Shown: positions 22,334 to 32,049, numbered from the stretch's first letter. The stretch: 49,930 nt of DNA from Candidatus Sulfopaludibacter sp. SbA3 (GCA_945861625.1 CAMAVI010000019.1:1-49930); one strand, 5' to 3'. The notes: a model not told the origin generated them from the sequence alone. Numbers and translations: made by a program.

Positions 22334-22798
22334 ATGAGAAAGGCCACATTTGCGGCAGGTTGTTTTTGGGGCGTCGAGGCCGCGTTCCGGCGGCTGGCAG
22401 GCGTAAAGTCCACGCAAGTGGGCTACATAGGTGGCAAGGTGGATCATCCCACTTATGAGGCCGTCTGCACGGACCGCACCGGGCATGCCGAAGCACTGGA
22501 AGTCACCTTCGATCCAGAGGTCATCAGCTATCACGATCTGCTCGAAGTCTTCTGGAGCAATCACAATCCGACGACGCTGAACCGGCAGGGACCCGACGTA
22601 GGCTCGCAGTACCGCTCAGCCATCTACTTCCATTCGCCGGAGCAGGAAGCGGAAGCCAAGGTCTCGCGTGACGCCGCGCAAGCTCGCTTCCCCCGGCCCA
22701 TCGTGACCGAGATTACGCCTGCACAAACCTTCTGGCCCGCTGAGGAATACCATCAGCAATACCTCGAAAAGCGCGGCCTGTCGAATTGCCACACATAG
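22334..22798 (+). CDS. msrA: Peptide-methionine (S)-S-oxide reductase MsrA
   Basis: The 154-residue product begins MRKATFAAGCFWGVEAAFRR; the catalytic Cys is residue 10 of the GCFWG motif. It continues TQVGYIGGKVDHPTYEAVCT, TGHAEALEVTFDP and GSQYRSAIYFHS, and ends with a resolving Cys near the C-terminus (SNCHT). It repairs methionine sulfoxide in proteins with thioredoxin as reductant. The protein is slightly shorter than average but complete in motifs. The downstream 22-bp inverted repeat may end its message. Confidence 0.95.
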   Translation: MRKATFAAGCFWGVEAAFRRLAGVKSTQVGYIGGKVDHPTYEAVCTDRTGHAEALEVTFDPEVISYHDLLEVFWSNHNPTTLNRQGPDVGSQYRSAIYFHSPEQEAEAKVSRDAAQARFPRPIVTEITPAQTFWPAEEYHQQYLEKRGLSNCHT

Positions 22799-22807
22799 GA
22801 GAAAACC

Positions 22808-22873
22808 CGGGACAGTACACTCAATCACCTATTTCCGCCAACCAAACAATTGGTGATTGAGTGTACTGTCCCG
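22808..22873. repeat. Perfect 22-bp inverted repeat with 22-base loop between msrA and rimO
   Basis: Arms 22808-22829 and 22852-22873 are exact reverse complements (CGGGACAGTACACTCAATCACC). A T-rich stretch (ACTTTTATTTT) follows the right arm, so on the plus strand it could act as an intrinsic terminator for msrA; but that stretch runs straight into the likely rimO start. Inside the loop ACCAA and TTGGT can form a competing small stem. The ...TGTACTGTCCC ends resemble palindromic repeats scattered in some soil bacterial genomes, so a REP/MITE-like element is possible. Confidence 0.85.
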
Positions 22874-22882
22874 ACTTTTATT

Positions 22883-24267
<1,385 letters not shown>

Positions 24268-24271
<4 letters not shown>

Positions 24272-24429
24272 AATGCCCCATCTGCCAGAGGGAAGTTAAG
24301 GCTGACGATCCCGAAATGCCCTTCTGCGGCGAGCGGTGCCGGTTGATCGATCTAGGCAACTGGGCTATGGAGAAATACGTCATTTCCGAGCCTGCGGATT
24401 CGAGTCTCCCAAGCAAGGAGGAAGATTGA
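24268..24429 (+). CDS. yacG: YacG-type zinc-binding protein (DNA gyrase inhibitor family)
   Basis: A 53-residue ORF, ATG 24268 to TGA 24427-24429, encodes MKCPICQREVKAD, then MPFCGERCRLIDLGNWAMEK. Its four Cys (CPIC and CGERC) bind zinc, and the RLIDLGxW sequence is the YacG signature. YacG binds gyrase in E. coli and inhibits supercoiling. It sits between rimO and pgpA with 4-base overlaps on both sides (ATGA at its start; TTGA shared with pgpA), a sign of translational coupling. An acidic tail (PSKEED) follows the zinc finger. Confidence 0.85.
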
Positions 24430-24890
24430 CCACACTGGCCCGTATGATCGCTACTTGGTTCGGCGCGGGATACACACCGAAAGCGCCTGGCACCGCCGGA
24501 TCGCTCGCAGCCATTGCCGTGGCATGGGTGGTGCACTACTATACAGGTGTTCAGTGGGGCAGTTTTGCGTACATGGCGATGTTGCTGTTTCCGGCCGCGG
24601 TGTGGTCCGCCCATGTCGTCGCCCGCGCCAGCGGCCTGGAAGATCCACAGATCGTCGTCGTGGATGAAGTCGTGGGCCAGTGGCTGACCCTGGCCGGCGC
24701 CGCAACGCTCAATTGGAAGAGCTGGCTGGCGGCGTTCGTACTGTTCCGTCTTTTCGATATTTGGAAGCCGTTCCCCATCCGGAGAATGGAGCGCTTGCCC
24801 GGCGGGCTCGGCATTGTCGCTGACGATGCGCTGGCCGGCGTTTACGGCGCGCTTGTAATGATTGCTGGCGGGTGGTTCAATCTGTATTAG
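24426..24890 (+). CDS. pgpA: Phosphatidylglycerophosphatase A
   Basis: I choose the TTG at 24426, which overlaps the yacG stop and lies 4 bases after AAGGAGG; an ATG at 24444 is the alternative. The 154 residues open TTLARMIATWFGAGYTPKAP and contain the PgpA motifs GTAGSLAA, VVVDEVVGQW and FRLFDIWKPFPI, then GLGIVADDALAGVYGAL, with several membrane helices between. It dephosphorylates phosphatidylglycerophosphate in the inner membrane. The gene is part of the rimO-yacG-pgpA transcript. Confidence 0.9.
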   Translation: MTTLARMIATWFGAGYTPKAPGTAGSLAAIAVAWVVHYYTGVQWGSFAYMAMLLFPAAVWSAHVVARASGLEDPQIVVVDEVVGQWLTLAGAATLNWKSWLAAFVLFRLFDIWKPFPIRRMERLPGGLGIVADDALAGVYGALVMIAGGWFNLY

Positions 24891-24918
24891 CTCGTCTATT
24901 CTTCCATTCCCAATTCCT

Positions 24919-25950
24919 ATGGCCATTCGCAAGTCCGCCGATTCCCGTCCCCAGATCCTGGAAGTCTCGCCGCTCGCGGCGATTCCGGGAGGCGAATTCC
25001 AGGTTCACGGCAAAAACTTCGCTGGCGGCGGCGGTCCAACGGTGACTATCGGAGCCACGCCCGCGCCCCTGGTGGTGGGTTCTGATTCATTTTTGATCGT
25101 GCGCGTACCGGAAGGCGCGCCAAGCGGCGAGATCGTTATCGGCAAAAACGGAGATAGCAGCGCCGCACAAAGTCTCCAAGTCGGCGCGCGGATCGCCGAC
25201 GGCCTGCATCCCATCGCCAACCCGGCCGTGGACCGCCGCGGCAACGTCTACGCGACTTTCAGCGGCACCCGGGGGCAGAAAACTCCGGTGTCGGTGTATC
25301 AGGTGGATGCGGTCACGGGTCAATCGGTACCCTTCGTCAGCGATATTATGAATGCCAGCGGCCTGGCGATGGATCAGGACGACATCCTCTACGTTTCTAG
25401 CCGTCAAGATGGTACGGTCTACCGGGTATCCGAGGCCGGCACGACGTCGGTTTATGTCGAAGGCATGGGTGTAGCCACGGGCATTGTGTTTGACGCGGAC
25501 GGCAACATGTATGTGGGCGACCGTAGCGGCACCATCTTCAAGGTCAGCCGCCAGCGGCAGATTTACGTCTTCGCCACCATCGAACCCTCCATTGCCGCCT
25601 ATCACCTCGCATGGGGACCAGACGGATATTTGTATGTCGCCGGACCCACCACTTCCAGCTTCGATACCGTGCAGCGTATTTCGCCCGCGGGCCAGGTGGA
25701 AGTCTATTACCGGGGCCTGGGGCGTCCGCAAGGCCTCGCCTTCGACACCAGCGGAAATGTGTACGTGGCCGCTTCCTTCCGGGGACGCCGCGGCGTGGTG
25801 CGTATCACGCCCGAAAGGGAAGCGACCCTGTTTCTGTCCGGTCCCGGCATCGTCGGTCTGGCCTTCTCGCCCGGAGGCGACATGATCGTCGCCACCAGCA
25901 GCGCGCTCTATCGCGTGGATGTGGGCATTACGGGGTACCGCGTGGCGTAA
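24919..25950 (+). CDS. IPT/TIG plus beta-propeller (NHL/SMP-30-like) protein
   Basis: The 343-residue product starts with an IPT/TIG-like domain (RPQILEVSPLAAIPGGEFQV, GAPSGEIVIGKNGDSS, residues about 12-95). A six-bladed-type propeller follows, with repeats such as ANPAVDRRGNVYATFSG, GLAMDQDDILYVSSRQDGTV, GIVFDADGNMYVGDRSGTIF, AWGPDGYLYVAG, GLAFDTSGNVYVAASF and GLAFSPGGDMIVATS. These are the hallmark (x)DxxGNxYV strands of NHL/SMP-30 propellers. No signal peptide is seen, so it may stay in the cytoplasm or use another route. No Shine-Dalgarno precedes the ATG. It sits between pgpA and cinA. Confidence 0.8.
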   Translation: MAIRKSADSRPQILEVSPLAAIPGGEFQVHGKNFAGGGGPTVTIGATPAPLVVGSDSFLIVRVPEGAPSGEIVIGKNGDSSAAQSLQVGARIADGLHPIANPAVDRRGNVYATFSGTRGQKTPVSVYQVDAVTGQSVPFVSDIMNASGLAMDQDDILYVSSRQDGTVYRVSEAGTTSVYVEGMGVATGIVFDADGNMYVGDRSGTIFKVSRQRQIYVFATIEPSIAAYHLAWGPDGYLYVAGPTTSSFDTVQRISPAGQVEVYYRGLGRPQGLAFDTSGNVYVAASFRGRRGVVRITPEREATLFLSGPGIVGLAFSPGGDMIVATSSALYRVDVGITGYRVA

Positions 25951-25965
25951 GCTGGCTGGCGTGTG

Positions 25966-27216
25966 ATGGCGAACGCGGAAATCATAGCCGTTGGCTCCGA
26001 ACTGCTGACGGCGGATAAAATCGACACGAACTCGCTGTGGCTCACCGATCAACTCAATTCGTTGGGCGTGGAGGTGCGCCGCAAGCTGGTGGTGGGCGAT
26101 GATCGCAGGCTGCTGGCTGAATCCATCCGGCAGGCTCTGCGCGATGCGGACATCGTGATTCTGACCGGCGGCTTGGGGCCCACCGAAGACGATGTCACTC
26201 GTGAGGCCACTAGCGAAGCGCTGGGGCGCAATCTGGTTTTCCGGCAGGATCTTCTCGATGCCCTCATCGAACGCTTCCAGCGCCTGAACCGCAACATGGC
26301 GGAGAACAATCGCCGTCAGACTTTCCTCATCGAAGGCGCCGAGCCCTTGCCCAACGATCGCGGCACGGCTGCGGGACAGTGGATCGATGCCGATGGCAAA
26401 GTAATCTTGCTGCTGCCGGGTCCGCCCAATGAACTGAAAGCGATGTTCAGCGGTCAGTGTGTTCCGAAGCTGCGCGCCAAGCTGCCTACCCAAGTGATCC
26501 GCACGCGTTTTTACCGGGTGGCCGGCATGGGCGAATCGGATCTCGACCAGCTCATTTCACCGGTGTACAAGCCCTACGAAAACCCCGTGACGACGATTTT
26601 GGCGGGGGCAGGCGACATCCAGATCCACCTGCGCGCGCACGGGGAAACGGAACCGGAAGCCGAAGCGTTGCTGGCCGCCGTGGGTTCTCCTATTGAAGAA
26701 CTGCTGGGTGACCGCATCTATTCGCGCGATGGAGCGAATCTGGAAACGGTCATCGGTGGCCTGCTGCGCGCCCGCGGCGCGAGTCTGAGCGTGGCCGAAA
26801 GCTGCTCCGGCGGGCTGCTCGGCGGGCGCATCACCTCCGTGCCCGGGAGTTCGGATTATTATCTCGGCGGCTTCCTGGTTTACAGCGATGCGATGAAGAC
26901 GCAATTGCTCGGAGTCGACCCGGCGTTGCTGCAAAAGCACACCTCTGTCAGTGAGGAAGCGGCCAAAGCCATGGCCACCAGCGCGCGCGACCGCACCGGC
27001 TCGACGTATGCACTGTCGGTCACCGGCGAAGCGGGTCCGCGGAGCCAATCCGGCGTACCCGTGGGCACGGTGATCATCGGTTTCGCGGGCCCAGCGGGCG
27101 CGCCCGAAGCCGCAACCTACCGCCTGTTTGGCGACCGTAACGGCGTGCGCGCGCGGGCAGCGCAGTGGGCGCTGGATTACTTACGGCGGAAGCTTCAAGC
27201 ATCTAGGTCTTTTTAA
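25966..27216 (+). CDS. cinA: CinA-like protein (MoaB-fold domain plus nicotinamide-nucleotide amidohydrolase)
   Basis: The 416-residue protein has the MoCF/MoaB-like N-terminal domain (AEIIAVGSELLTADKIDTNS, ILTGGLGPTEDDVTRE, LLPGPPNELKAMF) and a C-terminal CinA/PncC amidase domain (LSVAESCSGGLLGGRIT, YYLGGFLVYSDAMKTQLLGV, ALSVTGEAGP). CinA recycles NMN and hydrolyses ADP-ribose. The catalytic Ser region of the amidase (AESCSGG) is intact. Start at ATG 25966; a GTG just before it would add one residue. Linkage to pgpA is common in other bacteria. Confidence 0.92.
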   Translation: MANAEIIAVGSELLTADKIDTNSLWLTDQLNSLGVEVRRKLVVGDDRRLLAESIRQALRDADIVILTGGLGPTEDDVTREATSEALGRNLVFRQDLLDALIERFQRLNRNMAENNRRQTFLIEGAEPLPNDRGTAAGQWIDADGKVILLLPGPPNELKAMFSGQCVPKLRAKLPTQVIRTRFYRVAGMGESDLDQLISPVYKPYENPVTTILAGAGDIQIHLRAHGETEPEAEALLAAVGSPIEELLGDRIYSRDGANLETVIGGLLRARGASLSVAESCSGGLLGGRITSVPGSSDYYLGGFLVYSDAMKTQLLGVDPALLQKHTSVSEEAAKAMATSARDRTGSTYALSVTGEAGPRSQSGVPVGTVIIGFAGPAGAPEAATYRLFGDRNGVRARAAQWALDYLRRKLQASRSF

Positions 27217-27284
27217 GTTATTGATTACACTTATTAAGTTAATTAATACTAAGTCCATCGACAATAGGTAGTATTCTGAATCGA
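27217..27284 (+). promoter_or_regulatory. AT-rich upstream region, possible promoter of the DUF2490 gene
   Basis: This short gap is much richer in A+T than its surroundings. TTGATT (27221-27226) and AATACT (27245-27250) are 18 bases apart and could be a weak sigma-70 promoter. TTAAGTTA-type short repeats occur twice. The GTG start at 27285 has no clear Shine-Dalgarno. Confidence 0.3.
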
Positions 27285-28028
27285 GTGCATCGAATCCTTG
27301 CCTTCCTTCTGCTTGCCAGCGTCAGTTGCTTGGCCCAATCCCCGGTCCTTCATACGATTGACCAGAACCTGAATACCTGGTGGAGCTACGCCGGCGACCA
27401 TCCGATCGCGGGCGGCTGGAGCGCCATCAGCGAAGCCGAGATCCGCAGGACCACTTTCCTAGCGACCCCGCATCAGGTCGTGTTCCGCGAAGCCGCCGCT
27501 TACCGCTTCTCCCCTCACGCGCAGGCGTCTGTGGGCTACATCTGGACTCGCAACGCGCGTTACGGCGACTTTCCCGCCAAACATGCCTTCTTGGAACACC
27601 GTACCTTTCAGCAACTCTCGTTGCGGCACGCACTGAAGCACCTGGATGTCGATCACCGCTTCCGCATCGAACAACGCTGGTTGCAGGACTTCTCTCAAGG
27701 CGAAGCCTACTTCTGGCGCTACCAGAACCGCGCCCGCTACCAGTTCAGATTCACCTTGCCAATTTCAAGAGCCAATGAGCGCGGCCAGCAATGGCACCTG
27801 TTCGCCGGCGATGAGATTATGTTCCACTTCGGACCCAACCACGGGGCCCATGCGCTCAATCAGAACCGCGTCCAGGCTGGGATCGGCTACCATTTGACCC
27901 GGAATAACAGGGTCGAGATCGGGTATCTGAATCAATATGTCTTGCAGCAGAACGGCTTGGTGGACGAATCGAACCACACGCTGCGCTTCCAGTTCATTTC
28001 CACGGCCAGACTATTCGGCAAACGCTAG
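27285..28028 (+). CDS. DUF2490 family outer-membrane protein
   Basis: From GTG 27285 the 247 residues open with a signal peptide (MHRILAFLLLASVSCLAQ). The mature protein is DUF2490-like: TIDQNLNTWWSYAGDHPIAG, RRTTFLATPHQVVFREAAAY, FLEHRTFQQLSLRHALKHLD, DHRFRIEQRWLQDFSQG and RYQFRFTLPIS, then HTLRFQFISTARLF. Alternating strands and an aromatic-rich pattern suggest a small beta-barrel of the outer membrane. Function is not known for the family. The next gene (HDOD) starts 112 bases later on the same strand. Confidence 0.85.
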   Translation: MHRILAFLLLASVSCLAQSPVLHTIDQNLNTWWSYAGDHPIAGGWSAISEAEIRRTTFLATPHQVVFREAAAYRFSPHAQASVGYIWTRNARYGDFPAKHAFLEHRTFQQLSLRHALKHLDVDHRFRIEQRWLQDFSQGEAYFWRYQNRARYQFRFTLPISRANERGQQWHLFAGDEIMFHFGPNHGAHALNQNRVQAGIGYHLTRNNRVEIGYLNQYVLQQNGLVDESNHTLRFQFISTARLFGKR

Positions 28029-28140
28029 CGATGCGGTTCATGCTCATTGCGTTCCCGCCGATGAGCCCTTTGTGGCATCCCTGACCGGGCATCCCGGGCA
28101 TTCCGTTTCTCCAGCAAGTGCTGCCTTGCGGGAAAAATCC

Positions 28141-28962
28141 ATGAAGGCACTGCGAAAACTTCCGCCCTTCTCGCCCATCCTGAATCAATTGATGGCTTCG
28201 CTCGCCGGTGAAGACATTTCTTTTGCCAAGCTGAGTGACCTGATTGAGAAAGACACCGTCATCGCCGGCAATATCCTGCATATGGTCAATTCCGCGTTGT
28301 ATGCACGGCGGGGAACCATTAACTCCGTGCGCCATGCCTTGTCTCTGATGGGCATCCAGAAGTTGCGCAACGCCGTATTGGGAATGTCGCTCGCGCGCTC
28401 TTGGGCGAAGGCGCGCCCGGCGGCATCCTGGTCCATGGCCCGTTTTAACCTGCATTCGGCGGCGACTGCCATCTTGAGCGACATGATTGCTCAGCGGGTG
28501 CCGGTTGCCTATCCCGAGGGCGCCTTCGTCGCCGGACTCCTGCACGATGTTGGGCACCTGTTGATCGCCATCGCCCTGCCCGCCGAATGCGGAGGGATCG
28601 TCGAACTGCACGCCCGTGGAGGAAAGACCGAAACCGAATGCGAGCGGGTCATGCTGGGATTTGACCACGCGGACCTTTCCGCGCAAGCCCTCCGGCATTG
28701 GAATCTCCCGGAGCCAATCCAACTTGCCGTCCGCGATCACCACGACCTCGCCGAGGCCGGCACAGGCGGCGAATTGCGTCTGGGCGGGGTCGTCGGCGCG
28801 GCAGATACCTATGTGAAGTCGATTGGCGTCGCGATCCAGCCCACGCAAAACCAGCCCGACACCCTCGCGCTGGAACAACTGGGACTCGACCGTACGAGCA
28901 TCGCGGCGATCCTGGGCGAGTTCCAGACGGAGTTCGATGCGATGGCTCCGTTCTTCCGCTAA
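28141..28962 (+). CDS. HDOD-domain protein
   Basis: From ATG 28141 the product is 273 residues; a GTG at 28072 is an alternative start. The HDOD pattern begins LPPFSPILNQLMASLAGEDI, continues LIEKDTVIAGNILHMVNSAL, INSVRHALSLMGIQKLRNAV, and has the HD-like motif GLLHDVGHLLIAI plus AVRDHHDLAE. HDOD domains are related to HD phosphohydrolases but usually act as signalling modules in chemotaxis, adhesion or stress responses. No partner domain (EAL, receiver) is fused here. Metal-site residues partly remain (HD at HDVGH), so weak hydrolase activity cannot be excluded. Confidence 0.85.
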   Translation: MKALRKLPPFSPILNQLMASLAGEDISFAKLSDLIEKDTVIAGNILHMVNSALYARRGTINSVRHALSLMGIQKLRNAVLGMSLARSWAKARPAASWSMARFNLHSAATAILSDMIAQRVPVAYPEGAFVAGLLHDVGHLLIAIALPAECGGIVELHARGGKTETECERVMLGFDHADLSAQALRHWNLPEPIQLAVRDHHDLAEAGTGGELRLGGVVGAADTYVKSIGVAIQPTQNQPDTLALEQLGLDRTSIAAILGEFQTEFDAMAPFFR

Positions 28963-28992
28963 ACTCCTGCGCCAAAACGGGGTAGAAGATAG

Positions 28993-29011
28993 AGCTGTTT
29001 GAAACTGCCCC
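28993..29011 (+). repeat. Mobile-element end-like repeat, copy 1
   Basis: AGCTGTTTGAAACTGCCCC occurs here and, identical for 19 bases, at 49199-49217. In both places it is followed within 10-15 bases by ATTGNGGGTGTC. The shared order of motifs suggests ends of related insertion elements, perhaps IS21-like given the istA remnant at 29431. Confidence 0.65.
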
Positions 29012-29262
29012 TTCCTCCGAAATTGGGGGTGTCCCACGTTAGTGGGAGCCAGCCACGAGTGCCGGACAAAATTTTATTTTGAACCCTTCTGTTCCGAAAT
29101 CGGAACAGAAAGTGTTCGAACGGACGCGCAGTCCAAATGATGAGACTGCCAACTTACATACAGATCGCTTGGCGCTGTTTTTTTTCGGAACAGACGGTGC
29201 GTGTCAACAACAATGAGACACCGGGGGTGAAAGTTTAAGGAGTATTTTCCTCCGAAGGCGGG

Positions 29263-29391
29263 CGGTTGATCCAGACCTGGGAGGGCAGCACCATGACTCT
29301 GGCGGTGAAGCAGACGTATGTGTACTTTGGAGGCAAGCTGGTGTCGAAGGGCAGCACCTCGGTGGCCACCCAAAACCGGCCAACGAGATAG
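29263..29391 (+). pseudogene. Rhs/YD-repeat protein fragment
   Basis: A short open stretch reads GRLIQTWEGSTMTLAVKQ, then TYVYFGGKLVSKGSTSVA, before a stop. TYVYFGGKLVSKG is typical of the segment just before the conserved core of Rhs/RHS-repeat proteins. No upstream or downstream continuation is open, so this is a fragment left by rearrangement. Fragments of Rhs genes often travel with insertion elements. Confidence 0.45.
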
Positions 29392-29430
29392 CTGAGCCAG
29401 GACATTGAAGCTGACGGGGGGAGACCTTAA

Positions 29431-29610
29431 GTGGTAGCCCTGGGCCGGCTGGGCTGGTCGCTGCGGTGCATTCAACGAGCTACCCAGATTCGCCGCGAGA
29501 CGGCGGCCGGGTATCTCAAAGCCGCCGGGATTCCGGTCCGGCCGCCGGGTGGCTAGGGACGGGGGCAGGCAAAACCGGCCAGCGAGGTGTCCACCGACCC
29601 GCGGCTTTAC
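29431..29610 (+). pseudogene. istA: IS21-family IstA transposase remnant (N-terminal)
   Basis: GTG 29431 reads LGRLGWSLRCIQRATQIRRE, then TAAGYLKAAGIPVRPPGG, then a TAG, and the frame continues GRGQAKPASEVSTDP. The WSLRxIxRATxIRRETAxxYLKAAGI sequence is the helix-turn-helix region of IstA proteins. The in-frame stop and loss of the catalytic part show decay. No istB is present. Confidence 0.6.
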
Positions 29611-29695
29611 TCAGGCACCTGCTGGTGTGGCGGAAGCTACGCAGTTGATACAATTGTCTCCGCGGTGCGCTGCGTGCGCCGCAGGAGGTCACGTA

Positions 29696-30349
29696 GTGAA
29701 AGATCCAAAGTCCCTCACGGAAACTCCCGTAACCCGCCGCACGGTGATCGCCAGCGCGACGCTAATTCCGCTGGCCGCGCTTACCTTGGCGCCAACACCA
29801 GCCGCCGCCCAGGCCGCGGCGCCGGCCGCAGCTTCCGCTTTCTCCACCGATCAACGGCGCATTTTGGCGGCATTCGTCGACCGTCTGGTGCCCAAAGATG
29901 AGAGCGGGCCGAGTGCATCGGAGTGCGGAGTCATCGAATACATCGATGGCAGTCTGGCGGATTTCATGCCCAAAGAGAAGCCCGCTCTGTTGCAGGGACT
30001 TATGGCTCTGAACGCTTATGCCGCGCGCACGCAAGGTTCTGCGTTCGCGGACCTCTCCGCCGAGAAGAAAGATGCCGTGTTGACTGCCGTCGACACGAAC
30101 AAGGCGACGCCGGAATTGAAACGCTTCTTTGACCGCGTGCGGCGGCTGACGCTCGAAGGGATGTTCTGCGATCCCTCTTACGGCGGCAATAAGAATTTCG
30201 CGGGTTGGGACTTGATCCGCTATCCCGGCGCGAAGATGGCCGTGGGGCCGGAAGATCAACGGATGAAAACGCCGCCGAAGCCATATCGCCAGGCGCTTTA
30301 CAAAGGCCCTGCCGGAAAGAATCCCGCGGGAGATAAGCATGGCCACTAA
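29696..30349 (+). CDS. Gluconate 2-dehydrogenase subunit 3-like protein (Tat-exported)
   Basis: GTG 29696 lies 7 bases after AGGAGG. The 217-residue product has an N-terminal TRRTVIASATLIPLAAL, a twin-arginine-type signal with the hydrophobic stretch, an Ala/Pro linker, then the subunit-3 domain: FSTDQRRILAAFVDRLVP, GVIEYIDGSLADFM, LNAYAARTQGSAFADLSAEK, RRLTLEGMFCDPSYGGNKNFAG and GWDLIRYPGA. This small subunit stabilises the flavoprotein subunit and is exported with it. The flavoprotein gene follows, overlapping by 11 bases. Confidence 0.85.
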   Translation: MKDPKSLTETPVTRRTVIASATLIPLAALTLAPTPAAAQAAAPAAASAFSTDQRRILAAFVDRLVPKDESGPSASECGVIEYIDGSLADFMPKEKPALLQGLMALNAYAARTQGSAFADLSAEKKDAVLTAVDTNKATPELKRFFDRVRRLTLEGMFCDPSYGGNKNFAGWDLIRYPGAKMAVGPEDQRMKTPPKPYRQALYKGPAGKNPAGDKHGH

Positions 30350-32045
30350 CCTGAACCCCACCGATGTGGTCATGATCGGGCTTGGCGCGGCCAATGGTAC
30401 GGCCGTGCTGCCGCTGACGAAGGCGGGTATAAAGGTGATCGCGCTCGAAGCCGGAAGCTGGATGCCGCTGAGCGATTTTCGCGCCGATGAAGTTCACAAC
30501 AACGTACGGCGGCGGATCACGACGGGACGCAAGGTATGGAGCGAGATCCCGACCTTCCGGACGAACCCCAACGAAGCCGCCCGCCAAGGGGCCGCTCCGA
30601 CCATGATGAACGCGGTCGGCGGAACGAGTATTCACTGGTACGCCAATGCCTGGCGCTTCCATCCGTGGGATTTTAAAGTGCGCTCGGAGACGCTCAAGCG
30701 TTACGGCGCGGACGCGATCCCCAAGGGCAGCACGGTGCAGGATTGGCCGCTGAGTTACGATGAGATCGAACCGTACTACGATCTGATCGAGTACGAAGTC
30801 GGCGTCGCGGGCAAGGCCGGCAACGTGCAAGGAAAGATCGATCAAGGCGGCAACGTGTTCGAAGGTCCGCGCAAGCGCGAGTATCCGATGCCGCCGCTGC
30901 GCGAAACCGAATATACAGACATGATGAAGACCGCGGCGAAGAAAGCCGGGTATCACGCGCACCGGTCGCCGTCAGCGATTAACTCTCAGCAACGCGATGG
31001 GCGCGGCGCGTGCGTCTATCATGGCTTCTGCGATACCGGCGGCTGCCCCGTGAAGGCCAAGGCTTCGACGGCGGTCACCACGATTCCAAAAGCCCAGCAG
31101 ACCAACAATTTGACGATTGTCGAGCGCGCGCATGTCACCCGCATCCAGACCGATAACAACGGAAAAGTCACTGGCGTGACGTATTTACGCGAAGGGCAGG
31201 AATTTTTCCAACCGGCGAAGGTCGTGTTGCTCGGCGCATACACGTACGAGAACGTCCGCCTGCTGCTCCTTTCGAAATCGAAGGCGTATCCCAACGGGCT
31301 TTCCAATAATCATGGCCAGGTCGGCAAGCACTACATCGGCCATTGGGCGGGCCGCGAAGTCTCGGGACTCTTCCCGTTTGATCTGAATCTTTGGTACGGC
31401 GCCAACTCGCAGGCGGTTGTGGTGAACGACTGGGCGGATGACAACTTCGATCATTCCGGGCTGGGCTTCATTGGCGGCGCGAGCCTCACGGTAAGCCATG
31501 AATTGCATCCCATTCAGGGCGCGTCCATGCCGACTTTTGGAAAGGCTCCGGAATGGGGCAGCAAGTGGAAGGCATTCGCGCGCCAGAACGCTGGACGTTG
31601 GACCAGCGCCTACGCGCAGTGCAATTCGTTGCCGTATGAGAATACCTGGCTGGATCTGGATCCCACCGTGAAGGACCCGCTGGGCGACCCCGTGACGCGC
31701 ATCACCGCCGGGCCCAAAGAGAATGAACCGCGCGCCAGCAATTACGCCGGCAAGAAGGCGGAAGAGTGGTTCAAAGCGGCTGGAGCGGTGGAAGTGATCA
31801 ATGTCCCGAACCGCGGCGGTCCTCAGCTTTCAACGCACGCCGTGGGTGGAACGCGCATGGGAGACGATCCGGCGGCCAACGTCGCCAACAAGTGGGGCTT
31901 CTCGCATGAGGTTCCTAACCTGGGTATTCTCGGCGGATCACTTCTGCCGACGCACGGCGCCCGCAACCCGACCCTGACGATTCAGGCTCTGGCCTGGCGC
32001 ACGGCGGATCACTTGATCAAGAACTGGAAGTCGATTGCCGGGTAA
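30339..32045 (+). CDS. GMC-family flavoprotein dehydrogenase (gluconate 2-dehydrogenase large subunit-like)
   Basis: The 568-residue protein has a Rossmann-type FAD site (VVMIGLGAANGTAVLPLTK and VIALEAGSW), GTSIHWYANAWRFHPWDF near the flavin, GACVYHGFCDTGGCPVKAKA with Cys residues, and a C-terminal GMC segment (STHAVGGTRMGDDP, GILGGSLLPTHGARNPTLTI). The His of THAVGGTRMG and the Asn of ARNPTLT are the usual active-site pair. It would oxidise a sugar acid, polyol or alcohol in the periplasm and pass electrons to a cytochrome. The cytochrome c subunit normally third in this complex is missing nearby. It overlaps the small-subunit gene by 11 bases. Confidence 0.88.
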   Translation: MATNLNPTDVVMIGLGAANGTAVLPLTKAGIKVIALEAGSWMPLSDFRADEVHNNVRRRITTGRKVWSEIPTFRTNPNEAARQGAAPTMMNAVGGTSIHWYANAWRFHPWDFKVRSETLKRYGADAIPKGSTVQDWPLSYDEIEPYYDLIEYEVGVAGKAGNVQGKIDQGGNVFEGPRKREYPMPPLRETEYTDMMKTAAKKAGYHAHRSPSAINSQQRDGRGACVYHGFCDTGGCPVKAKASTAVTTIPKAQQTNNLTIVERAHVTRIQTDNNGKVTGVTYLREGQEFFQPAKVVLLGAYTYENVRLLLLSKSKAYPNGLSNNHGQVGKHYIGHWAGREVSGLFPFDLNLWYGANSQAVVVNDWADDNFDHSGLGFIGGASLTVSHELHPIQGASMPTFGKAPEWGSKWKAFARQNAGRWTSAYAQCNSLPYENTWLDLDPTVKDPLGDPVTRITAGPKENEPRASNYAGKKAEEWFKAAGAVEVINVPNRGGPQLSTHAVGGTRMGDDPAANVANKWGFSHEVPNLGILGGSLLPTHGARNPTLTIQALAWRTADHLIKNWKSIAG

Positions 32046-32049
32046 CGGC

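Larger units (their letters stand above)
28963..29695. other. Gene-poor region with mobile-element debris
   Basis: This 733-base stretch has no intact gene. From 28993 it contains a mobile-element end-like repeat, from 29263 a short Rhs-type coding remnant, and from 29431 a decayed IS21 transposase remnant (all listed separately). The promoter of the gluconate-dehydrogenase-like gene must lie in the last hundred bases. Confidence 0.7.

Noticed and set aside
25087..26493. A 468-codon minus-strand frame opposite the propeller and cinA genes
   Set aside because: Composition is shadow-like (AHHQ, RRR runs) and the two plus-strand genes have clear motifs.
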